DNA of 64,000 nucleotides from CAWHYG01 sp963833505 (GTDB lineage: Bacteria; Eisenbacteria; RBG-16-71-46; CAIMUX01): assembly GCA_963833505.1 (NCBI GenBank), contig CAWHYG010000008.1, forward strand, positions 186,001 to 250,000. The letters are read 5' to 3'. The stretch's first letter is position 1. Each line of letters begins with the position of its first letter. The notes beneath the pieces were generated by a model. The model saw only the letters and a list, made by a program, of their open reading frames with translations. It had not been told where the DNA came from and searched no databases. A program made the translations under genes and the position numbers. This document shows, in pieces, positions 8,494 to 16,576 of the stretch.

Positions 8494-9477
8494 CTACGCG
8501 CCTCCAGGCCCGATCGCAAGCACGACCTTCCCGACGTTCAGGTTCTGCTCCAGAATATCGTGCGCGCGAGCCGCTTCCTGGACCGGAAGGATCCGATCCA
8601 CCACCGGCCGGATGGCCCCCGACTCCAGGAGCGGCCAGATGTCCCGCCGGAGTCCGGCGATCACACGCGCCTTCTCGGCCAGCGGCCGCGTGCGAAGGGT
8701 GCTTCCGATCAGGCGGAGCCGGTTCGAGAGGATCGGGCGCAGGTCCAGCCGGGCGGCCCGGCCCTTCATCAGCGAAATGATGATCCAGCGCCCCCCGCTC
8801 CGCAGAAGCGGAAGCTGGACCCCCAGATCCTCTCCTCCGAGGCAATCCAGCACGACGTCGATTCCCCCCGCCAGCGAGATCGCCCGGAGCCGCGCGGTCA
8901 CGTCCTCGGCCCGGTGGAGGATGATGTCGTCGGCCCCGAGATAGCGCACGCGCTCGGCCTTCTCCGAGCTTCCGACCGTCGTCACCACCCTCGCTCCGAG
9001 GTTGTGCGCGATCTGGATCGCGGCCACGCCGACTCCGCTCGCGCCCGCTTGGATGAATGCCGTCTCGCCCGCGGCGAGGCCGGCTTCCATCACGAGATTG
9101 AGGTAGGCGGTGGCGAAGGTCTCGGGAAGGGACGCCGCCTCTTCCAGCGTCAGGCCATGCGGGATCGGCAGGAGCAGCCCGGCGGGCACGGCGACCTCCT
9201 CGGCGTATCCGCCTCCGGCCAGGAGGCAGCATGCCCGGTCTCCCGCCGCCCATCCTTCCACGAGCGGCCCGGTACCCTCGATCGTTCCGGCCGCTTCCAG
9301 GCCCATCCAGGGAGGCGTCCCGGGAGGCGGCGGATAGAGTCCCCGGCGCTGGAGCAGATCGGCGCGGTTGACGCCGGCGCATTCCACGCGGAGGAGAACC
9401 TCCTCGTCCCCCGGAGTCGGATCCGGCACCTCGTCCCAGACGAGACGCCCCTCTTCCTTGACGATGACGGCTTTCAC
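8494..9477 (-). CDS. NAD(P)H:quinone oxidoreductase, PIG3-like
   Basis: A 327-residue zinc-independent medium-chain dehydrogenase. 'CAGVNRADLLQRRGLYPPPP' (about 34-53) is the hallmark of PIG3-type quinone oxidoreductases. The Rossmann domain starts at 'FIQAGASGVGVAAIQIA' (about 143-159), where AGASGVG replaces the GxGxxG of zinc alcohol dehydrogenases. No structural-zinc cysteine cluster is present. It should reduce quinones or enals with NADPH in the cytosol. The GTG start at 9477 has a GAGGT site upstream. It lies 27 bases after the stop of the LDH-type gene upstream, so the two are probably cotranscribed. Confidence 0.92.
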   Translation of the reverse strand: MKAVIVKEEGRLVWDEVPDPTPGDEEVLLRVECAGVNRADLLQRRGLYPPPPGTPPWMGLEAAGTIEGTGPLVEGWAAGDRACCLLAGGGYAEEVAVPAGLLLPIPHGLTLEEAASLPETFATAYLNLVMEAGLAAGETAFIQAGASGVGVAAIQIAHNLGARVVTTVGSSEKAERVRYLGADDIILHRAEDVTARLRAISLAGGIDVVLDCLGGEDLGVQLPLLRSGGRWIIISLMKGRAARLDLRPILSNRLRLIGSTLRTRPLAEKARVIAGLRRDIWPLLESGAIRPVVDRILPVQEAARAHDILEQNLNVGKVVLAIGPGGA

Positions 9478-9504
9478 GCGGATGACCTCGCGGGCGCGGA
9501 CAGC

Positions 9505-10470
9505 CTACGGCCCGCCGGCTTCCCGGTAGGCTTGCTGCAGGGTTTCGGCCGATTGGAAGAGCGCCGCCTCCTCGCCGGGATCGAGAGCGAGCGGAAGCGT
9601 CGTCCTCCGTCCCGCCCGCCCGATGAGACAGGGAAAGGAGAGCGCGACGTTCCTCAGGTTCTGCTCGCCCTGGAAGACGGTGCTCACGGTCAACACCGAC
9701 CTTTCATCTTGAAGAATGCTGCGCGCCAGGCGCACGGTGGCGAGGCCGATGGCATACTGCGTCGCCCCTTTCCTGCGGATGACCTCGGCGCCGGCCGTGC
9801 GGACCTTTTCCGTGATCGCGGCCCGGATGTCCGGGCTCCACTCCTTGCCGGCCGCCTTCGCGAATTCCGGCAGGGCCACGTTCGCGATCCGCGCCTGACT
9901 CCAGGTCGGCACCTCGGTCTCGCCGTGCTCGCCCACGACGTAGGCGTGCACGTTGCGGACGCTCACGTCGAAGTGGGCGGCCAGCAGGATCCGGAGCCGC
10001 GCCGTGTCGAGGGTCGTCCCGGTGCCGATGATCCTCCCGGCGGGAAGCCCTGAAAGCCGCCAGACGGCCCGTGTCACGAGATCGACCGGGTTCGACACCA
10101 CCACGACGACGGCGCGATCGTGGAGCGGCATGATCCTCGGAACGATCCCGCCGATCAGGTCGAGATTGCGCCGGGCCAGATCCAGTCGGCTGTCTCCCGG
10201 CTGCCGCGCCGCGCCCGCCGTGAGAATGACGACGTCGGCTCCGGCGCAGTCCTCGAAGCCGCCGGCGCGCACGGCCGCCGGCGGCGTGTAGGGAAGCCCG
10301 TGGCTCAGATCCATGGCTTCGCCTTCGGCGCGGGCCAGGTCCTGATCCACGAGCACGATCTCGCCGGCCAGACCCGTGATCATGGCCGCATAGGCCGCCG
10401 CCGATCCGACGCGGCCCGCACCCACGATGACGACCCGGGACCGGCCTTCGAACGGCTCCGACGCTTCCAT
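9505..10470 (-). CDS. Lactate/malate dehydrogenase family enzyme (LDH-type fold)
   Basis: A 321-residue 2-hydroxyacid dehydrogenase. The N-terminal NAD site is 'VVIVGAGRVGSAAAYAA'. The catalytic His lies in 'GEHGETEVPTWS' and the paired Asp region is 'GTTLDTARLRILLA'. Overall the sequence follows the LDH clade (GEHG motif, 'VSNPVDLVTRAVW'). In the substrate loop 'TAGAARQPGDSRLDLARRN', however, the residue aligned with the LDH specificity Gln102 reads as Arg, the residue typical of malate dehydrogenase. Either lactate/pyruvate or malate/oxaloacetate is therefore possible. The ATG at 10470 has GGAGGTG upstream and is preferred over the longer frame. It heads a minus-strand set with the quinone oxidoreductase and TOBE genes. 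Confidence 0.9.
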   Translation of the reverse strand: MEASEPFEGRSRVVIVGAGRVGSAAAYAAMITGLAGEIVLVDQDLARAEGEAMDLSHGLPYTPPAAVRAGGFEDCAGADVVILTAGAARQPGDSRLDLARRNLDLIGGIVPRIMPLHDRAVVVVVSNPVDLVTRAVWRLSGLPAGRIIGTGTTLDTARLRILLAAHFDVSVRNVHAYVVGEHGETEVPTWSQARIANVALPEFAKAAGKEWSPDIRAAITEKVRTAGAEVIRRKGATQYAIGLATVRLARSILQDERSVLTVSTVFQGEQNLRNVALSFPCLIGRAGRRTTLPLALDPGEEAALFQSAETLQQAYREAGGP

Positions 10471-10620
10471 GCGCCACCTCCACGGCTGCCCGCGACCGAA
10501 ACTGAGGCCCACTCCCGCAGCATCGTACAGAACGCGCCTGCGCCGGGCCAGTTCCGATGGAAACGGACGCCGGCGCGTGGGGGCGGCACCGCGACTGCGA
10601 CACCGTCACGCTGGATCTGG

Positions 10621-10799
10621 CCCGCATCATTCGTGATCGCCCGTCGCGAGGCACCGGAGATGCCCGCCAGGGCAAGGCGCGCGCAGCCCGAGCGACGCAG
10701 GCATATTCCCTGCCGTATGTCGAGGAGCGAGGGCAAGCACAACGCAAGTCATGGCGGGCAGATCCGCTGCCGCAGCAGGGGGTTCATGAATGACGCGGG
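10621..10799 (+). repeat. Dispersed structured repeat, near-complete copy A (about 179 bp)
   Basis: This element and the one at 24748-24926 (opposite strand) align over their full length with few differences. The ends form a terminal inverted repeat: CCCGCATCATTCGTGA at 10621 pairs with TCATGAATGACGCGGG at 10784, with 14 Watson-Crick pairs and one wobble. Internal hairpins include GGCA-loop-TGCC near 10650 and a CATAT/GTATG arm near 10710-10727. No reading frame is conserved. It fills most of the 541-base gap 10471-11012, in the same sense as and 213 bases before the CDF transporter. It could be a MITE/REP-like element or a structured leader RNA. Confidence 0.75.
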
Positions 10800-10801
10800 G
10801 C

Positions 10802-10818
10802 CTAGGACTTTGTTCTAG
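10802..10818. promoter_or_regulatory. 17-bp palindromic operator-like site 1
   Basis: CTAGGACTTTGTTCTAG is an imperfect palindrome (arms CTAGGAC / GTTCTAG). A second site of the same form lies at 13059-13075. It is 194 bases upstream of the CDF transporter gene. The layout resembles the inverted GGAC/GTCC half-sites bound by NarL/DosR-type regulators; such a regulator is encoded at 12218. The binding role is inferred. Confidence 0.4.
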
Positions 10819-11012
10819 GAAAATCACGGACTTGAGGCTGATTTTCACAACACCGAGGAGCGCGCATGATTCCTCTGGTCAGCAAGAACCCAGGAGCGAC
10901 GAGGCGGTGCCGGGACGCCTGAGCAGACCCCCCCTGGTAGGGAACGTCCCGGCCCGCCGCCTTCCGAGACCAGAAACAGACCGGGCGCCCGCGCGGGCAG
11001 GGAAGCTGAGAA

Positions 11013-12017
11013 ATGACGGCGACTCCTCTCGCAAGCAAGGAAAAGAACCTGGCGGCCTCGATGTCGGTGGTTGCGGCCGTGGGCCTGACCTTCATAAAGG
11101 TGGTGGCAGGCTTGGCGACCGGCAGTCTCGGGTTGCTGTCCGAAGCCGCGCATTCCGGACTCGATCTCGTGGCGGCGCTGGTCACCTTGGTGGCGGTGCG
11201 CGCGTCGGCGCGGCCGGCCGACCGGGATCATCCCTACGGCCACGGAAAGATCGAGAACCTCTCGGCGCTTTTCGAGACCTTCCTGCTTCTCCTCACCTGC
11301 CTCTGGATCATCCACGAGGGCGTCGTCCGACTGTTTTTCCGGTCCCGACACGTTGACGCCACGATCTGGGCGTTCATCGCCGTGTCCGTGTCCATCCTGG
11401 TCGATACCTGGCGCGCCCACGCTCTCCGGCGGGCCGCACAACGCCACGGAAGCCAGGCCCTGGAGGCCGACGCCCTTCATTTTTCGACCGATGTCTGGTC
11501 CTCAGCCGTGGTGCTCCTCGGGCTGGTGCTGGTGAAGGTCTCCGACGTGACCGGGATCGGCTGGTTGGCTCACGCCGACGCGGTCGCCGCCCTCGGCGTG
11601 GCCGCCCTCGTCGTCCGGGTGAGCGTCCGGCTGGCCTGGCGCGCGGCGGCCGAGCTGGTGGACACGGTTTCTCCGGCCCTCGGTGACGAGATCTCGCGCG
11701 CGGCGGCGGTCGAAGGCGTGCGGGAGGTGCGCCAGGTCCGCCTGCGCCGCTCGGGTCCGGAGCTGTTCGTCGACGCCGTGCTCATCGCGGACCGCCATAT
11801 CTCCTTCGAGCGCGCGCACGGAATCGCGGTCGAGGCCGAAATCGCGGTGCGCGCGCTTCATCCGCGCGCGGACGTGGTCGTTCGGGTTGATCCGACGCCC
11901 GGCGTCGGACCCGGAAGCCCGAGCGTGTTCACCCTGGCGGCGGAGACCCGATCGGCCGCCGATCCGGATCGCGGATTCGGGAGTGAGGGCGCGGAGCGAT
12001 ACGCAGAAGCATTCTAA
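11013..12017 (+). CDS. Cation diffusion facilitator (CDF) metal transporter
   Basis: A 334-residue inner-membrane metal/proton antiporter of the CDF family. Membrane helices are visible at about 16-36, 44-64 ('SEAAHSGLDLVAALVTLVAV'), 88-105, 118-136, 155-175 and 185-203. Metal-site motifs are 'AAHSGLD' in helix 2 and 'DALHFSTDVW' in helix 5; 'HPYGHGKIENLSALFE' is the conserved cytoplasmic loop. The C-terminal part (about 215-305) is the ferredoxin-like cytoplasmic domain with 'VSPALGDEISRAAAVEGVRE'. His/Asp placement is compatible with zinc, iron or manganese export; the metal cannot be fixed from sequence. A dispersed repeat and an operator-like palindrome lie in its upstream region. Confidence 0.93.
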   Translation: MTATPLASKEKNLAASMSVVAAVGLTFIKVVAGLATGSLGLLSEAAHSGLDLVAALVTLVAVRASARPADRDHPYGHGKIENLSALFETFLLLLTCLWIIHEGVVRLFFRSRHVDATIWAFIAVSVSILVDTWRAHALRRAAQRHGSQALEADALHFSTDVWSSAVVLLGLVLVKVSDVTGIGWLAHADAVAALGVAALVVRVSVRLAWRAAAELVDTVSPALGDEISRAAAVEGVREVRQVRLRRSGPELFVDAVLIADRHISFERAHGIAVEAEIAVRALHPRADVVVRVDPTPGVGPGSPSVFTLAAETRSAADPDRGFGSEGAERYAEAF

Positions 12018-12217
12018 GGCGGGGTCGAGCCCGCCCCGGCGCGCCGGCGCATGTGTCGGATTCGGGTGATTCTGATACCGACCACGCGCCGGCGCTGTTT
12101 TGTGGCCTCGCCGGCACTCTCCCCGAACAAACCGTCTTGACGAAGCCTCGTGCCGGCGGTTCACTGAACCCGCAGCGTTCGAATCCGGCCTTCCGCGAGG
12201 AGTCGCCAGCCGTCGCC

Positions 12218-12922
12218 ATGAGCGCAACCACCGGGAAAAGGGCACGACCCGCCGGAGGCCCGAAAGCCGGGATCCTCCTGGTGGACGACCATCCGCTCCT
12301 GCGGGAGGGATTGGCCCAACGGCTGACCCTCGAATCCGACCTCAGGATCTGCGGGCAGGCGGGCGACGGCGCTGCCGCGATCGAGGTCGCGGGGAGAACC
12401 CGGCCGGATCTCATGATCGTGGACATCTCCCTGCCCGGACGGGACGGCATCGACCTCTTGAAGGAGCTGAAGACCCGCTTTCCGCGTCTGCCCGTCCTGA
12501 TCTTCTCGATGCACGACGAAACCCTTTACGCCGAGCGGGCGCTGCACGCCGGCGCCCGGGGCTACGTCATGAAGAGTGAGCCGCCGGAACAGCTCATCCA
12601 CGCGATCCGGAGGGTTCTGGCCGGCGAGATCGCGCTCAGCCCCGAGATGATCTCCCGGCTTCTGAACCGCGCCGTCGGGATCCAAGCGACCAAGGCCCTG
12701 TCGGCCGTGGAGCTTCTCACCGATCGCGAGCTCGAGATCTTCCGGCTCATCGGAGAGGGCCGCCAGCGCCAGCGGATCGCCGCCGAGCTTCACCTCAGCG
12801 TCAAGACCGTCGAGGCCCATCGCGCCAACATCCGCCGGAAGCTCGGCCTCGAGAACGCCGCCGAGCTGCTGCAGCACGCGATCCAGTTCGTGCAGCGCGA
12901 GGGCGGTCCCCGGCCGGAGTGA
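12218..12922 (+). CDS. NarL/FixJ-family response regulator
   Basis: A 234-residue two-component regulator. The receiver (about 15-135) has 'ILLVDDHPLLREGL' with the acidic pocket, the phospho-accepting Asp in 'LMIVDISLPGRDG', and the Lys of 'YVMKSEPPEQ'. The output is a LuxR-type HTH (about 165-225) with 'LLTDRELEIFRLIGEGRQRQ' and 'LHLSVKTVEAHRANIRRKLG'. ATG 12218 is used because the receiver fold starts soon after it; upstream sequence in frame is not protein-like. It is followed by a hybrid histidine kinase, its likely partner. The two operator-like palindromes at 10802 and 13059 flank it. Confidence 0.93.
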   Translation: MSATTGKRARPAGGPKAGILLVDDHPLLREGLAQRLTLESDLRICGQAGDGAAAIEVAGRTRPDLMIVDISLPGRDGIDLLKELKTRFPRLPVLIFSMHDETLYAERALHAGARGYVMKSEPPEQLIHAIRRVLAGEIALSPEMISRLLNRAVGIQATKALSAVELLTDRELEIFRLIGEGRQRQRIAAELHLSVKTVEAHRANIRRKLGLENAAELLQHAIQFVQREGGPRPE

Positions 12923-12940
12923 TCCTGGGTTCGGCCGGAC

Positions 12941-13016
12941 GCCGATCGTTCGGTTGGCCGTCGATCGTCTCGGCCAGCCCCCGATCGTTTCGGTTGGCCG
13001 TCGATCGCGAGGCGGA
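12941..13016. repeat. Tandem duplication, 39-bp period
   Basis: 'CCGATCGTTCGGTTGGCCG' at 12942 recurs as 'CCGATCGTTTCGGTTGGCCG' at 12981, followed each time by TCGATCG. It lies between the response regulator and the hybrid kinase. Confidence 0.6.
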
Positions 13017-13058
13017 CGAATCGGTTGGCGCCGCCGGGGTCGCAGCTGAGAAGGCCAT

Positions 13059-13075
13059 CTAGTCCTTCGTCCTAG
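13059..13075. promoter_or_regulatory. 17-bp palindromic operator-like site 2
   Basis: CTAGTCCTTCGTCCTAG shares the CTAG-N2-C-N3-GTYCTAG form with 10802-10818. It is about 100 bases before the hybrid kinase start and 135 bases after the response regulator stop, so it could control the kinase gene. Function inferred from position and pairing only. Confidence 0.4.
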
Positions 13076-13172
13076 GACAAGATCAGCCGGCCGCCCGATT
13101 CACCGGAGCGCGGCCGTTGTCTACCATCAAGGTGACAACCTCGGTTCAGAGTGCTTCGTTTTCGGCCGGTCG

Positions 13173-15813
13173 TTGCCGCAAACGGGGGGGTGGGTCACGT
13201 CTCGAGATTCCGGAGAGCCGGGCCGGCTTCAGGCCATTCTTGATGCCGTCAACGTCGGTCTGCTCGTGATCGACGGCGAGGGACTGGTCCAACGCGTCAA
13301 TCTCGCCGCATCGCGCTTGACCGGACGGAGCCTCGCGCCCCAGAAGGAAACCCGCCCCGGGGATTTTCTCGGCTGCGTCCACGCCCTCGCGGGCTCGGAT
13401 CAGTGCGGCAGGACGATTCACTGCTCCGATTGCCCGATCCGGCAGGCCTTCGAGGCGGTGGTCGAATCCGGGCGGCCCGTGCGCGATGTGGCGGTGGAGA
13501 TCGGCCTGGTCATCGACGGGCGCGAGGCGCGGATTTCGCTCGAAGTGGGCGCCGACCCGCTGGTCCTCGACGACCACCGTTTCGCGCTGCTTTCGCTGAC
13601 CGACGTCACCGAGCGCCTGCGGACGGAACGTGCCCTGGCGGAGAGCGAGGCGAGGTTCCGCTCCGCGTTCGAGGAGGGCGCCGTGGCCATGGCGTTGACC
13701 GCGCCCGACGCATCGCTCATCCGGGTTAACCAGGCCTTCTGCCGGCTCGTCGACGCCCGAGAGGAAGACCTCGTCGGCCGGAGCATCATGGAGCTGACGC
13801 ATCCGGACGACCGGAGACCGACCCGGGAGGCCCTTGACTCCGTCGTGCGGGACAGCCGCTCGACCCTGCGCTTTGAAAAACGCTACCTCCGGCGCGACGG
13901 CGGCATCCTCTGGGTGGACATCAGCGCGGCGCCCGTCCGGGATGATGCCGGGCGGACCCTCTACCTCGTCACCCACGTCCAGGACATCACCGAGCGGAAA
14001 CGCGCGGAAGAGCTGTTGCACCGCGCGCACGACGAGCTGGAGGAGAAGGTGCGCGGGCGCACCGACGAGCTGCGGAAGGCCAATCAGACGCTGCAGCTCA
14101 TCTCGACCTGCAACCAGATCATGGTCCGGGCGACCCAGGAGACCGACCTGGTCCGGGAGATCTGCGAAGCCATCGTGACGACCGAGGGATACGTCATGGC
14201 CTGGGTGGGCTACGCCGAAACCGGCGCCGAGAAGACCGTCCGTCCGGTGGCCGCGGCCGGAATGGACCGCGACTATCTCGCGGACATCCGGATCCGATGG
14301 GACGACGTCGAGGAGGGGCGCGGCCCGACCGGCACCTGCATCCGCACCGGCCAGGTCCGGTTCGGGCGCGATTTCCGGACGGATCCGCATTCTGGCGGTG
14401 TGGCGGGAGGCGGCATTGAGGCGCGGCTTCCAGTCCTCGATCGCCGTTCCCCTCACCATGAGCGGCAAGGTCTTCGGGGCGCTCACCATCTATGCCCGGG
14501 AACCGGAATTCTTCGACCAACGCCAGGGCGCCTTGCTGCGGGAGCTGGCCGATGATCTCTCCCGCGGCATCGTCTTCCTGCGGGCGCACCAGGAACGCGA
14601 CGAGGCCCGGCGCGTCGCCGAGCTGCGGGCCCAGCAGCTCAGGACCCTCGCCTCCGCGCTCATCGAGGCCGAACAGAGGGAACGGAGGCGGCTCGCCGGC
14701 GTTCTGCACGACCACCTCCAGCAGCTTCTGGTCGGCGCGAAACTGAACGCCAGCACCATTCGCGCGACCGTGGCCAGAAAGTCCCTGCAGGATCTCGCAG
14801 AGCAGCTCTCCTGCACCCTGGATGAGGCGATCCAGACTTCGGGATCGCTCACGAGCGAGCTGAGCCCCCCGGTCCTTCACGAACGGGGATTGGCGGCCGG
14901 TCTGGAATGGCTGGGGCGGCAGTTGCGGCGAAGCCATCATCTGGAGGTCGAAGTCGACGCCGACCCGGAGGCCGAGCCGGCGGAGGAGCAGGCGCGCATC
15001 CTCCTGTTCGAAGCGGTGCGTGAGCTTCTACTCAACGCGATCAAGCACGCGAACGTCGACCGGGCGAGCGTCCGGATGAAGCTCCGGCCGGACCGCGAGA
15101 TCGAGGTCACCGTGTCCGACGAGGGAGTCGGCTTCGACCCGTCGGGGTTGCAGGCCGAAGCGTCTCTGGGCGGCGCCTACGGTCTGTTCAGCATTCGCGA
15201 GCGGCTGAGCTACCTGGGAGGGCGGATGGAAATTGAAAGCGTCCCCGGCCGCGGGAGCCGTTTCACGTTGATCGCTCCGGTCGGGATCCGGCGCGGTGCG
15301 CGCGTCAGGACCGCCGAGGCTGGTGAGCCGCGGAAGCCGGCCGAGCCGGAGATGCCCTTGGGAGCCGCCAAGGCCCTGGCGGCAGAATCCCCCATCATCC
15401 GGGTCCTGGTGGCCGATGACCACCCGGTGCTGCGGCGCGGCCTCGTGCTCCTCCTCAAGGATCTCGACGACATCGAGGTCGTGGGCGAAGCCGCGGACGG
15501 AGAGGAGACCGTCCGGCTGGCCGGGGAGCTCAAGCCGGACGTCGTGCTCATGGACGTTTCCATGCCGCATCTCGACGGGTTTGAAGCGACCCGGCTGGTC
15601 ACCGCCCGATTGCCGAACGTGTGGGTGATCGGGCTGTCCATGCACGAGGAAGCCACCATGGCGCACGCCATGCTGCGGGCGGGCGCGGCGGCCTATGTGA
15701 CCAAGGGAGGTCCGACCGACAAGCTGATCGCCGCCATTCGCGCCTCACGAAGCAGGAGAGACGCCGGGTCTCCTCCCAACCCGGACGACTCTTCGCACCT
15801 TGGATCGGAGTAG
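13173..15813 (+). CDS. Hybrid sensor histidine kinase (PAS-PAS-GAF-HisKA_3-HATPase-REC), one frameshift
   Basis: Two overlapping frames together encode one protein of about 880 residues. The first (from a TTG at 13173) has PAS 1 (about 20-150), with a Cys cluster C68/C78/C84/C87 ('DQCGRTIHCSDCPIRQAF'), PAS 2 (about 160-285), a coiled coil, and the first half of a GAF domain ending in 'RDFRTDPHS'. The second frame resumes the same GAF at 14398 with 'WREAALRRGFQSSIAVPL'. It continues with a NarX-type dimerisation helix (His in 'LAGVLHDHLQQLLVG'), a HATPase domain ('AVRELLLNAIKHA', 'SDEGVGFDP'), and a NarL-like receiver with Asp in 'VLMDVSMP' but no HTH. One extra base near 14385-14398 explains the break. 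It may be a real mutation or an error. Confidence 0.85.
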
Positions 15814-15891
15814 ATCCGCGCCCTGGATCCGTATAGAAAGGGATCGGCCCAGCCGTCTCGACTTGCTTTGTGTCGCAATCACAGTGATATC

Positions 15892-16371
15892 ATGAGTCCC
15901 GTGACGCGACTTCCAAATTCCCGGCGCCCGCGGATAGATTCGGCGCGCGTTCTCGGGCTGGACCGTCGTTATCGGCCGGTCCGGGCCAAGCTCGACTCGG
16001 GCCGTCGATGTCAGCCGGTCCCAACTCCGGGGACTGGACAGGTTTTTCCTCCTGCTCGCGCCTTCGCGCCCTGCCCGTGGTTGCGCTCTTCCCTTGCGTT
16101 CGCCCTGCTGGCCTTCTTCCTGGCCAGCGGACCGATGCACATCTGGCACGACGCGATCGAGACCGATGACGCCTCCGCCGCCGGACCCGATTCCCACCAG
16201 TGCCTGCTCTGCACGGTCTTCGCACATCTGCCGTTCTTGAACACCGCCGGCGTCACGATTCCCCCGGCCTCGATCACCTGCCTTCCGGTGGCGCTTCCTG
16301 CGCCCAAGCCGATCGCGGCCGCGCCCCGCCTGCTCCTCCTGGTTCGATCTCCTCCCGACTCCTCCTTGTGA
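15892..16371 (+). CDS. DUF2946-like small protein of the zinc-uptake operon
   Basis: A 159-residue protein. After a basic N-terminal region it has one hydrophobic segment ('LRSSLAFALLAFFLASGPM'), then 'HIWHDAIETDD' and 'DSHQCLLCTVFAHL'. A His/CxxC pattern followed by a Pro/Ala-rich stretch ending in 'RSPPDSSL' is typical of DUF2946-type proteins (from memory), often found beside copper or zinc transport genes. ATG 15892 is used; the weak palindrome TGATATCA lies just before it and could be part of an operator, but I cannot assign a regulator. It leads a same-strand set with an outer-membrane protein, ZnuA and ZnuB, so a role in metal handling is inferred. Confidence 0.65.
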   Translation: MSPVTRLPNSRRPRIDSARVLGLDRRYRPVRAKLDSGRRCQPVPTPGTGQVFPPARAFAPCPWLRSSLAFALLAFFLASGPMHIWHDAIETDDASAAGPDSHQCLLCTVFAHLPFLNTAGVTIPPASITCLPVALPAPKPIAAAPRLLLLVRSPPDSSL

Positions 16372-16576
16372 CCTCGCGCCGCCGCACGGCCGCGTCCAAC
16401 GCGGCTGCCGAAGGCGATGCGGCACGCTTGACCGCGGCGCGAAGGCCGTGAACATCCGTCGATTCCCGGACGTTGCGTATCCCGTTCCGAGCCGCCCGCG
16501 GACCACGTTCGGGCCAGGATCCCCCGGCGCACGGCGCCGCCACGGAGAAGTCCATGGAGCCAATTGCGGAGGAGTC

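Noticed and set aside
10621..10799. Insertion sequence
   Set aside because: Terminal inverted repeats exist but there is no transposase, and no target-site duplication could be recognised.
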